The notes beneath the pieces are model-generated. The model was not told where the DNA came from and did not search any database. It saw nothing but the letters and a program-made list of their open reading frames with translations. From Quisquiliibacterium sp. (lineage in GTDB: Bacteria; Pseudomonadota; Gammaproteobacteria; Burkholderiales; Burkholderiaceae_E), in the NCBI GenBank assembly GCA_023257915.1, contig JALRBB010000011.1:1-5721 (forward strand): a DNA stretch of 5,721 bases, written 5' to 3'. The translations under genes and the position numbers were made by a program. Below are positions 1-4,954 of this stretch, in pieces (the stretch's first letter is position 1; each line of letters opens with the position of its first letter).

Positions 1-38
1 TGCGCGGACCGGGTCGGCTGAATCGCGGGAGTGTATCA

Positions 39-58
39 CGGGGGGCCTTGCCGCCCCG
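39..58 (-). terminator. GC-rich hairpin after the M23 peptidase gene (possible terminator)
   Basis: A 20-nt inverted repeat with arms CGGGG and CCCCG and three further inner pairs (one bulged G, loop CTT) lies four bases beyond the M23 stop codon on the minus strand. No T-run follows it on either strand. It could end or attenuate the M23 transcript or protect its 3' end, but an intrinsic terminator is not demonstrated. The remaining bases 1-38 hold nothing I can assign. Confidence 0.3.
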
Positions 59-62
59 ATGC

Positions 63-1079
63 TCAGCGCACCATGTCCAGTGCGGTCAGGTTCGGCCCAA
101 GGGCTCCGGCCAGACGCGCAGCGAACTGCGACTCACGCAGAAAAACCAGCGGATCCCGAGGCTTGTCGGCGACTCTGACCTCGAAATGCAGATGCGGGCC
201 GGTCGAGCGTCCGCTGGAACCAACCAGTGCGATCCGCTCGCCGCGGTGCACGATGTCCCCGACCTTGGAAAGCAGCTTCGACGCATGGGCGTAGCGGGTG
301 ACGATCTGATCACCATGATCGATGTCGACCATGCGCCCGTACTGCGGATGCCAACCCGCGAACACCACCACGCCGGCGCCTGCGGCGACGATCGGCGTTC
401 CGGTCGGCGCATTGAAGTCGATGCCTTCATGCATGGCACGGCGACCATGAAATGGATCGATCCTCCAACCGAAGCGCGAACCGGGCAGCGCGCCGTCCAG
501 CGGATGGGCGCTGGGTAGCAGCCTGGCCATCGTCTGGCGCAGTACGATTTCAGACTCGACCAGACCGAGGTGATCGTCACGACGATCGATGCCACGCGCC
601 ATGCGCTCAATTTCCTGCGACAAATCCGACATCGACAAAGCCTCGGACTGAGTGGGCAGTGCCCCCCCCTGCCCGGGCGGCTTGCCGCCGGTGTCATGCG
701 CACGAATGCCCAGCATGCCACCGACCCTCTCGCCGAGGGCATCGAGCCGGGTCAGCCGCGCCTGCAATTCGCCCAGGCGCACCGCAAGCGCATCGATGTT
801 CTGGCGCACGAAGGTTTCGGTCGAGGTCGCGATCATCGACGGGTTCAGATCGGCAACCAGCAGCGCATCGCGCTTGACTTCATTGAGGTTGGACTGCACC
901 ACTCCAGGCAGCAGACCGGCGGGCAACAGGCGAAGGTTGGACAGCGTCAGATAGGACAACCCTGCGCTGCCGGCGCCGATTGCCAGGATCAACATGAATA
1001 CCGCGGTGACCAGCCAGGCCGGGCGCAAGGTCAGCGTGCGCGCTCTGGAAAGCCTGGAATGGAGGATGATAATCTGCAC
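63..1079 (-). CDS. M23-family (LytM/NlpD-type) membrane-anchored peptidoglycan endopeptidase
   Basis: The 338-residue protein has a short basic N-terminus, one membrane segment at about residues 22-46, a periplasmic stretch likely to form coiled coil (about 90-118 and 150-185) with a Gly/Pro/Gln linker between (about 129-143), and an M23 metallopeptidase domain at about 200-312. The zinc site looks complete: H217 and D221 in HEGID, H298 in HLHFE, with H265 (YAH) and H296 as the other catalytic histidines, so an active enzyme rather than a degenerate EnvC/NlpD-like activator is expected. Family members cut peptide cross-links in peptidoglycan. I chose the GTG at 1079 because GGAG lies about 10 nt upstream, the protein then begins directly with the basic/TM segment, and the open frame further upstream runs antisense through dciA. 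It is divergent from dciA. In relatives this gene usually precedes secA, which is not in the window. The natural substrate is not known. Confidence 0.9.
   Translation of the reverse strand: MQIIILHSRLSRARTLTLRPAWLVTAVFMLILAIGAGSAGLSYLTLSNLRLLPAGLLPGVVQSNLNEVKRDALLVADLNPSMIATSTETFVRQNIDALAVRLGELQARLTRLDALGERVGGMLGIRAHDTGGKPPGQGGALPTQSEALSMSDLSQEIERMARGIDRRDDHLGLVESEIVLRQTMARLLPSAHPLDGALPGSRFGWRIDPFHGRRAMHEGIDFNAPTGTPIVAAGAGVVVFAGWHPQYGRMVDIDHGDQIVTRYAHASKLLSKVGDIVHRGERIALVGSSGRSTGPHLHFEVRVADKPRDPLVFLRESQFAARLAGALGPNLTALDMVR
1045..1073 (+). promoter_or_regulatory. Candidate sigma-70-like promoter for dciA
   Basis: GATAAT at 1068-1073 matches five of six bases of the -10 consensus and sits in a locally AT-richer spot. 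A weak -35-like CTGGAA lies at 1045-1050 with a 17-bp spacer. Transcription would start near 1080, about 44 nt before the GTG of dciA. The whole element lies inside the 5' end of the divergent M23 gene. This is motif reading only. Confidence 0.3.
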
Positions 1080-1123
1080 TGAACCATGACTCCGAACAAT
1101 CGACCCGACTGCCGGCAGGGGCC

Positions 1124-1573
1124 GTGAACTCAAACCAACAACGCGCCCGCCATGCGCTGGGCTGGCTGGAGCAGCAACCGGAATTCCTGGATGCTGCACG
1201 CAAGGCCGAACGTCTTTTGCAGCTTCAGGCGGATCTGCGCGAATCCGCGCAGGGGCTGGAACTGACCGCGCTCGGTATCGAGGGCGAAGATCTTCTGGTG
1301 GGTACTGCTGGGGCAGGAGCAGCAGCAAAACTGCGGCAGCTGGCTCCCTCAATCACTCGGGCCCTGCAGGCCCGCGGATGGCAGGTTATGCGAATCCGCT
1401 TCCGGCCGCAACCCACAGCGCAGTCAAATCGCACGCCGCGTCATCGTCCGAAAACACCGATTCCGGACCTTGCCCTGGAGCAGTTGCAGGCTCTTAGCGA
1501 GAACGCAAGCGCAGAAACACTGAAGCGGGCGCTCACTCACCTGATACAAACACAGCGCCGACAGCGGCGCTGA
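1124..1573 (+). CDS. dciA: DciA-like protein (DUF721), replicative helicase loader
   Basis: The 149-residue product fits the DUF721/DciA family. An alpha/beta domain at about residues 20-98 contains the usual run of short helices, a strand around EDLLVG, a helix around AAKLRQLAPSITRAL, and a final strand GWQVMRIRFRP. A basic, proline-rich tail follows (about 99-149), ending in a Q/R-rich helix. DciA proteins load the DnaB helicase in bacteria lacking DnaC or DnaI, and the gene sits between lpxC and an M23 peptidase gene in Pseudomonas, which supports the call. The only usual start in this frame after the TAA at 1070-1072 is the GTG at 1124, with a purine-rich CAGGGG just upstream. It is the only plus-strand gene here: divergent from M23 (44 bp between start codons) and convergent with the small membrane protein gene. 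Family assignment is by recalled pattern and context, since DUF721 sequences diverge strongly. Confidence 0.8.
   Translation: MNSNQQRARHALGWLEQQPEFLDAARKAERLLQLQADLRESAQGLELTALGIEGEDLLVGTAGAGAAAKLRQLAPSITRALQARGWQVMRIRFRPQPTAQSNRTPRHRPKTPIPDLALEQLQALSENASAETLKRALTHLIQTQRRQRR
1553..1572 (+). other. Perfect 8-bp hairpin across the dciA stop codon
   Basis: CAGCGCCG (1553-1560) and CGGCGCTG (1565-1572) are perfect inverted repeats around a 4-nt loop ACAG. The 3' arm takes in the first two bases of the dciA stop codon (TGA, 1571-1573). No T-run follows on the plus strand, so it is not a clear intrinsic terminator for dciA. It could stabilise the 3' end of the message or act with termination factors. 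Confidence 0.4.
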
Positions 1574-1586
1574 GCAGATCGCGGTC

Positions 1587-1612
1587 AAAAAAGCGGTCAA
1601 ATCGCGGACTGC
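1587..1612 (-). terminator. Candidate intrinsic terminator of the minus-strand lpxC/membrane-protein transcript
   Basis: On the minus strand, arms GCAGTC and GACCGC (1612-1607 and 1598-1593; five of six positions pair, 8-nt loop) are followed directly by six T's (1592-1587). The location fits: it is 31 nt beyond the stop of the small membrane protein gene, in the 70-bp gap between convergent genes. The stem is short and has an A-C mismatch, so it is only moderately convincing. Confidence 0.45.
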
Positions 1613-1643
1613 GGATTCGACGGGTCGCAAGCACCCGGAATGC

Positions 1644-1820
1644 TCAGGCCAGCCGTTCGAGCAGCAGGATCGCGAAGAACACCAGCGCGGCGGCGGCCGC
1701 GTAGAGCAGGCCGCGTTTTGCCCAGTTCAGGTAGCGACGATCGCCGCTGAGCAGATAGCCTGCGACCAGTACCGCGATCGCAATCGCGGTGAGGATGACG
1801 AGCAGTCTTAGCGCAATCAT
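1644..1820 (-). CDS. Small two-helix inner-membrane protein, function unknown
   Basis: A 58-residue ORF begins MIALRLLVILTAIAIAVLVA and ends FFAILLLERLA. It holds two hydrophobic segments (about residues 4-24 and 38-55) joined by a short polar loop, SGDRRYLNWAKR. The basic loop and the positive-inside rule suggest the loop lies in the cytoplasm with both ends outside. The ATG at 1820 is the first start after an in-frame TAA 15 nt upstream. No good Shine-Dalgarno sequence is visible, and the ATG overlaps the stop of a tiny upstream ORF (ATGA), so coupling is possible. It lies 84 bp after lpxC on the same strand and before a likely terminator, so probably in the lpxC transcript. I recall similar short GDRRYL-containing membrane proteins in betaproteobacteria but know no function. 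Confidence 0.7.
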   Translation of the reverse strand: MIALRLLVILTAIAIAVLVAGYLLSGDRRYLNWAKRGLLYAAAAALVFFAILLLERLA

Positions 1821-1904
1821 CGCCAGACGCCGTTATCCGGGGCGATCTCGACGGTGGCCCGGGCGCGCCAGAAGATCATCGGGATCATCGCCGGGCAGCC
1901 ATGC

Positions 1905-2834
1905 TCAGGCCGGGGTCCAGTCGAGCGCGAACGCAGGCGGCGCGCTTCGGCGCTGCTCGAAACTGACGATTTCGTAGGCGTCTGGCTGCGCGAGCAGGAT
2001 GCGCAGCAGCTGGTTGTTCAGCGCATGCCCGGACTTGTGCGCACTGTAGGCGGCAAGCAGCGGATGCCCGATCAGGTACAGGTCACCGATCGCATCGAGG
2101 ATCTTGTGCTTGACGAATTCATCGTCGAACCGAAGCCCGTCGGTATTCAATACCCGGTACTCATCCATGACGATGGCGTTCTCCAGGCTGCCGCCCTGGG
2201 CCAGCCCGATCGAGCGCAAGGTTTCCACATCCTGTACGAAGCCGAAGGTGCGGGCTCGGGCGATTTCGCGCACGAACGAGGTGCGGGAGAAATCCACTTC
2301 GAACTGCTGGCCGGTCGCATCGATGGCCGGATGACCGAAGTCGATCTCAAAGCGCAGCTTGAAGCCCTCGTGAGGCTCCAGCCTTGCCCATTTATCGCCA
2401 TCGCGGATCTCGACCGGCTTGAGGACCCGGACGAAGCGCTTTGCGGCGCCCTGCTCAACCAGGCCCGCCGACTGCAGCAAATAAACGAAGGAGCCGGCCG
2501 AACCGTCGAGGATCGGAATCTCGGGGGCCGTGACGTCGACATACAGATTGTCGACGCCCAAGCCGGCGAGCGCCGCCATCAGGTGCTCGACGGTCGCCAC
2601 CTTGATCTGGGCCGACGGACCGGCATCGGCGGCCGACAAGGTTGATGCCATGCGGGTGTCGGTGACCCGCTCCGCGCGCGCATGGATCTCGACCGGTTCG
2701 GGCAAATCGAGCCGGCGAAACACAATGCCGGTGTCGGGCGCGGCCGGGCGCAACGTGAGTTCCACACGTCGGCCCGAGTGCAGACCGACGCCGGTGGTAG
2801 ACACGCGAGCCTTGATCGTGCGTTGCCTGAGCAT
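1905..2834 (-). CDS. lpxC: UDP-3-O-acyl-N-acetylglucosamine deacetylase
   Basis: LpxC is the zinc enzyme that removes the acetyl group from UDP-3-O-acyl-GlcNAc, the committed cytoplasmic step of lipid A (LPS) synthesis. The 309-residue protein is full length for the family. The zinc ligands are visible as H84 (TVEHLM), H243 and D247 ([11 protein letters not shown]). The catalytic base is E83, and the general acid is H270 in KSGHALNN. Other family hallmarks are TTGVGLHSG near the N-terminus and [10 protein letters not shown] at about 107-116. The ATG at 2834 gives the typical start MLRQRTIKA, although the upstream sequence has no strong Shine-Dalgarno. It lies 36 bp after the peroxiredoxin stop on the same strand, so co-transcription is likely. 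E. coli LpxC is controlled by FtsH proteolysis through its C-terminal tail; the tail here (ALDWTPA) differs, and its stability cannot be judged from sequence. Confidence 0.97.
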   Translation of the reverse strand: MLRQRTIKARVSTTGVGLHSGRRVELTLRPAAPDTGIVFRRLDLPEPVEIHARAERVTDTRMASTLSAADAGPSAQIKVATVEHLMAALAGLGVDNLYVDVTAPEIPILDGSAGSFVYLLQSAGLVEQGAAKRFVRVLKPVEIRDGDKWARLEPHEGFKLRFEIDFGHPAIDATGQQFEVDFSRTSFVREIARARTFGFVQDVETLRSIGLAQGGSLENAIVMDEYRVLNTDGLRFDDEFVKHKILDAIGDLYLIGHPLLAAYSAHKSGHALNNQLLRILLAQPDAYEIVSFEQRRSAPPAFALDWTPA

Positions 2835-2870
2835 CGTCGGTTTCGCCGTATTTACGCCAGGACCGGGGAC

Positions 2871-3377
2871 TCAGCCCAGGTCGGCCAGCATCTTCTCGGC
2901 GCTGGATACGTCGAACTGCCCGGGGGCTTCGACGTTCAGTGCCTTGACAACACCATCGTCAACCATCATCGAGTAGCGCTGCGAGCGCAGACCCATGCCG
3001 CGTGCCGTCAGATCAAGCTCCAGGCCGACCTTCTTGGTGAACTCGGCCGAACCGTCGGCCATCATGCGCACCTTGCCGCCCGAACCCTGATCGCGGCCCC
3101 AGGCGCCCATCACGAACGCATCATTGACCGAAATGCACCAGACTTCATCGACGCCCTTGGCACGCAAGGCATCGAACTGGGCAACATAACCCGGCACATG
3201 CTTGGCCGAGCAGGTAGGCGTGAACGCACCGGGCAGCGCGAAGATCGCGATCTTTTTGCCCTTGACCAGATCGGCCACCTTGAAGGCGTTCGGGCCAAGT
3301 GCGCAGCCATTGCCTTCGACTTCGATGAATTCCGTGAGCGTTGCGTCCGGCATCCGGTCGCCGACCTTGATCGTCAT
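2871..3377 (-). CDS. Prx5-type peroxiredoxin (AhpC/TSA superfamily, redoxin domain)
   Basis: The 168-residue protein is a thiol peroxidase that reduces H2O2 and organic hydroperoxides, probably in the cytoplasm since no signal peptide is seen. The peroxidatic cysteine is C56 in the Prx5 motif PGAFTPTCSAKH (P49-H60), with T53 and the conserved R131 (LRSQRY) completing the active site. The start MTIKVGDRMPDATL and the GVDEVWCISVNDAFVMGAWG block are typical of the Prx5 subfamily. C25 and C81 are also present; whether either resolves C56 is unknown. There is no C-terminal glutaredoxin domain like that of the Haemophilus fusion, so electrons would come from a separate glutathione/glutaredoxin or thioredoxin partner. 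A good AAGGA lies 7 nt before the ATG. The gene sits between ftsZ and lpxC, after a long structured intergenic region that could hold its own promoter. Confidence 0.94.
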   Translation of the reverse strand: MTIKVGDRMPDATLTEFIEVEGNGCALGPNAFKVADLVKGKKIAIFALPGAFTPTCSAKHVPGYVAQFDALRAKGVDEVWCISVNDAFVMGAWGRDQGSGGKVRMMADGSAEFTKKVGLELDLTARGMGLRSQRYSMMVDDGVVKALNVEAPGQFDVSSAEKMLADLG

Positions 3378-3383
3378 GACATT

Positions 3384-3389
3384 TTCCTT
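3384..3389 (-). promoter_or_regulatory. Ribosome binding site of the peroxiredoxin gene
   Basis: AAGGAA on the minus strand lies 6-7 nt before the ATG at 3377 and fixes that start. It is just outside the two upstream hairpins (3402-3437), so it should be accessible. Confidence 0.75.
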
Positions 3390-3401
3390 GTGGATTGCGC
3401 A

Positions 3402-3437
3402 GCAGCGAATGCGCTGCGGGCTGTTTTTGATCAGCCC
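3402..3437 (-). other. Two abutting hairpins in the leader of the peroxiredoxin gene
   Basis: On the minus strand GGGCTG and CAGCCC (3437-3432, 3423-3418; loop TGATCAAAAA-like, 8 nt) form a perfect 6-bp stem. It is followed with no gap by GCAGCG and CGCTGC (3417-3412, 3407-3402; loop CATT). The pair lies 12 nt before the Shine-Dalgarno. The first repeat also contains TGATCA and could instead be a protein-binding site. No OxyR- or Fur-like site was recognised here. Confidence 0.4.
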
Positions 3438-3440
3438 ATC

Positions 3441-3469
3441 ATTTTAATTTGATTAGCAAACCCTTGCAG
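3441..3469 (-). promoter_or_regulatory. Candidate promoter of the peroxiredoxin(-lpxC) transcript
   Basis: An AT-rich island in otherwise GC-rich DNA carries TAAAAT (3446-3441, five of six -10 bases), with a weak -35-like CTGCAA (3469-3464) at 17-bp spacing. Transcription would start near 3434, inside the first leader hairpin, about 57 nt before the ATG. The position, following hairpins after ftsZ, is sensible, but the -35 match is only three of six. Confidence 0.35.
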
Positions 3470-3486
3470 CAACCAGGCTCATTTTC

Positions 3487-3516
3487 CGGCGCAGGTATCG
3501 ATCCGGAGCTGCGCCG
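3487..3516. repeat. Perfect 8-bp inverted repeat in the ftsZ-peroxiredoxin gap
   Basis: CGGCGCAG (3487-3494) is the exact complement of CTGCGCCG (3509-3516), with a 14-nt spacer containing ATCGAT. It can form a hairpin in RNA from either strand, or a dyad site. It lies upstream of the candidate peroxiredoxin promoter. No T-run follows it on either strand. Confidence 0.4.
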
Positions 3517-3563
3517 TGATGGGCCGCGCAGCCGGTCGGGCACCTGGAGGTGGCGCGACGCAC

Positions 3564-3585
3564 GCGGGACTCGCGCGGGATTCGC
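3564..3585. repeat. Tandem 11-bp direct repeat
   Basis: GCGGGACTCGC (3564-3574) is followed immediately by GCGGGATTCGC (3575-3585), with one mismatch. It lies in the untranslated gap between ftsZ and the peroxiredoxin gene, next to the long hairpin at 3597. Its function is unknown. Confidence 0.5.
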
Positions 3586-3596
3586 TGGCAGATGGA

Positions 3597-3670
3597 TGCG
3601 GACACCAGAGCGACGAGCCGGCCACAAAGGCACTCGCTGTAGTGTCCGCACGGCTCTTCCCCAAGAGCCG
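3597..3670. other. Long imperfect hairpin directly followed by a perfect hairpin, possible structured RNA
   Basis: TGCGGACAC (3597-3605) pairs perfectly with GTGTCCGCA (3642-3650). Inside, AGCGA (3609-3613) pairs with TCGCT (3634-3638), giving about 15 pairs over 17 positions around a 20-nt loop. The next base starts a second stem, CGGCTCTT (3651-3658) with AAGAGCCG (3663-3670), loop CCCC. GAGCCG in the loop of the first (3615-3620) can also pair with CGGCTC of the second, so a pseudoknot or two competing folds are possible. There is no ORF with coding character and no T-run. It could be the end of the ftsZ message, a leader element, or an unannotated RNA. Confidence 0.45.
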
Positions 3671-3708
3671 TCCCATCTGTCCTGACGCGGGACTGCGCCT
3701 CAAGCAGC

Positions 3709-3726
3709 CCAGGCCATGGGGCCTGG
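3709..3726 (-). terminator. Hairpin just after ftsZ (possible terminator or processing site)
   Basis: CCAGGCC (3709-3715) and GGCCTGG (3720-3726) are perfect 7-bp arms around a 4-nt loop. The hairpin lies 27 nt beyond the ftsZ stop on the minus strand. The downstream bases are not T-rich, so intrinsic termination is uncertain, but a stable hairpin this close to the stop fits 3'-end protection or factor-dependent termination. Confidence 0.35.
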
Positions 3727-3753
3727 AAACCGCTCTAGGCGAACAGAGAACAC

Positions 3754-4917
3754 TCAGTCAGCTTGCTTGCGCAGGAACGCCGGAATGTCGAAACGCTCGA
3801 CGCCGCTTTCCTCGAGCGCCGCAACCTGCGCAGCCGCGGTTGCCCGCGGGTTGCGCCAGACTGCGGGCTTGTCGAGATTGCCGTAATCGACGTCACCCCC
3901 GGCGCTCGGCGCATTGTCGGTGCCGGTGCGCAGCATCGGCGTTGGCACCAACACCGGCCTGGCCGCCTTGCGACCGATGCCGGTCGCAACAACGGTCACG
4001 CGCAGCCGGTCGCTCATGTCCTCCTCGAACACCGTGCCGTGGATGATCGTCGCGTCTTCGGCGCAAAAGGCCTTGATCGTGTTGATGACTTCATTGGTCT
4101 CGCGCAGCTTCAGACTGCGGCTGGCCGTGATGTTGACGATGACGCCACGCGCACCGGACAGATCGACACCATCAAGCAGCGGCGACGCTACCGCCTGCTC
4201 GGCGGCCAGGCGTGCCCGGTCCAGCCCGGCGGCCTCACCGATACCCATCATCGCCTTGCCCTGCTCACCCATCACGGTGCGCACGTCGGCAAAGTCGACG
4301 TTGACCAGGCCCGGCACGTTGATGATCTCGGCGATGCCAGCAACTGCGTTGTGCAGCACGTCATCGGCGCGCTTGAACGCATCCTCCAGGCTCGCATCCT
4401 CGTCCATGACCTCGAACAGGTTCTGGTTCAGCACGACGATCAGCGAATCGACATGCTCGACCAGTTGCTCGATGCCGGACTCGGCAATCTGAAGCTTCTT
4501 GCCGCCCTCAAACTGGAAGGGCTTGGTGACGACGCCGACCGTCAGCACACCGAGCTCCTTGGCGATCTCGGCAACCACCGGTGAGGCGCCGGTACCTGTG
4601 CCCTTGCCCATGCCGGCAGTCAGGAACACCATGTTGGCGCCGTCCAGTGCGGCGCGAATCTCGTCGCGCGCGGCCTCGGCGGCGGCACGTCCGGCGTTCG
4701 GGTTGGCACCGGCGCCAAGACCCTGATCACCGAGCTGGATGACGCGTTGCGCCCGTGAGCGCGACAATGCCTGGCGATCGGTGTTTAACGCGATGAAATC
4801 GACGCCCTGGACGCCGCGACCAATCATGTGATTGACCGCATTGCCGCCTGCGCCGCCGATACCGACGACCTTGATGACGGCGCCCTCGATTTCGCTCTCG
4901 AGCATTTCGAATGTCAT
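3754..4917 (-). CDS. ftsZ: Cell division GTPase FtsZ
   Basis: FtsZ is the tubulin-like GTPase that polymerises into the cytoplasmic Z-ring and recruits the divisome. The 387-residue protein shows the full architecture: N-terminal nucleotide domain (VVGIGGAGGNAV at 17-28, NTD at 45-47, GLGAGANP at 66-73), the T4 glycine loop at 102-110, the T7 synergy loop NVDFADVR (206-213, with catalytic D208 and D211), a C-terminal domain to about 316, a variable linker (about 317-373), and the C-terminal peptide RFDIPAFLRKQAD that binds FtsA and ZipA. Oddly, the T4 loop reads GMGKGTGTG where the family has GMGGGTGTG: K105 replaces the residue equivalent to E. coli G106. Everything else looks functional. 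ATG 4917 is chosen because AGGAGG lies 9 nt upstream and MTFEML is a typical start; the open frame running up to 5022 overlaps ftsA and has no such support. It follows ftsA by 83 bp. Confidence 0.97.
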   Translation of the reverse strand: MTFEMLESEIEGAVIKVVGIGGAGGNAVNHMIGRGVQGVDFIALNTDRQALSRSRAQRVIQLGDQGLGAGANPNAGRAAAEAARDEIRAALDGANMVFLTAGMGKGTGTGASPVVAEIAKELGVLTVGVVTKPFQFEGGKKLQIAESGIEQLVEHVDSLIVVLNQNLFEVMDEDASLEDAFKRADDVLHNAVAGIAEIINVPGLVNVDFADVRTVMGEQGKAMMGIGEAAGLDRARLAAEQAVASPLLDGVDLSGARGVIVNITASRSLKLRETNEVINTIKAFCAEDATIIHGTVFEEDMSDRLRVTVVATGIGRKAARPVLVPTPMLRTGTDNAPSAGGDVDYGNLDKPAVWRNPRATAAAQVAALEESGVERFDIPAFLRKQAD

Positions 4918-4926
4918 GTTACGTGG

Positions 4927-4932
4927 CCTCCT
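4927..4932 (-). promoter_or_regulatory. Strong ribosome binding site of ftsZ
   Basis: A perfect AGGAGG on the minus strand, 9 nt before the ATG at 4917. It decides that start over the upstream alternatives and fits the high expression usual for FtsZ. Confidence 0.85.
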
Positions 4933-4954
4933 AGTCCTCTGATGGGTGGGGAAA

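Noticed and set aside
1080..1352. Extension of the M23 protein by 91 residues to an upstream start
   Set aside because: The extension is antisense to dciA, is Pro/Arg/Ala-rich with no M23 character, and would displace the N-terminal membrane anchor. GTG 1079 with GGAG upstream is better.
1854..2645. 263-codon open frame on the plus strand antisense to lpxC
   Set aside because: lpxC on the minus strand is certain, with all catalytic residues. The antisense frame is low-complexity, has no recognisable domain, and is the usual by-product of high GC content.
2682..3452. 256-codon plus-strand open frame across lpxC, the peroxiredoxin gene and the gap
   Set aside because: It runs antisense through two well-supported genes and shows no family features.
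3439..3685. Short ORFs and a possible tRNA in the ftsZ-peroxiredoxin gap
   Set aside because: The short frames on both strands are Arg/Pro/Gly-rich without start signals. A minus-strand translation containing SGVRIHLPA resembled the T-arm reading of a tRNA gene, but no cloverleaf, anticodon stem or GGTTCGANTCC box could be built.
3763..4584. 273-codon plus-strand open frame antisense to ftsZ
   Set aside because: It is a mirror of ftsZ codon structure, without domain, start signal or context support.
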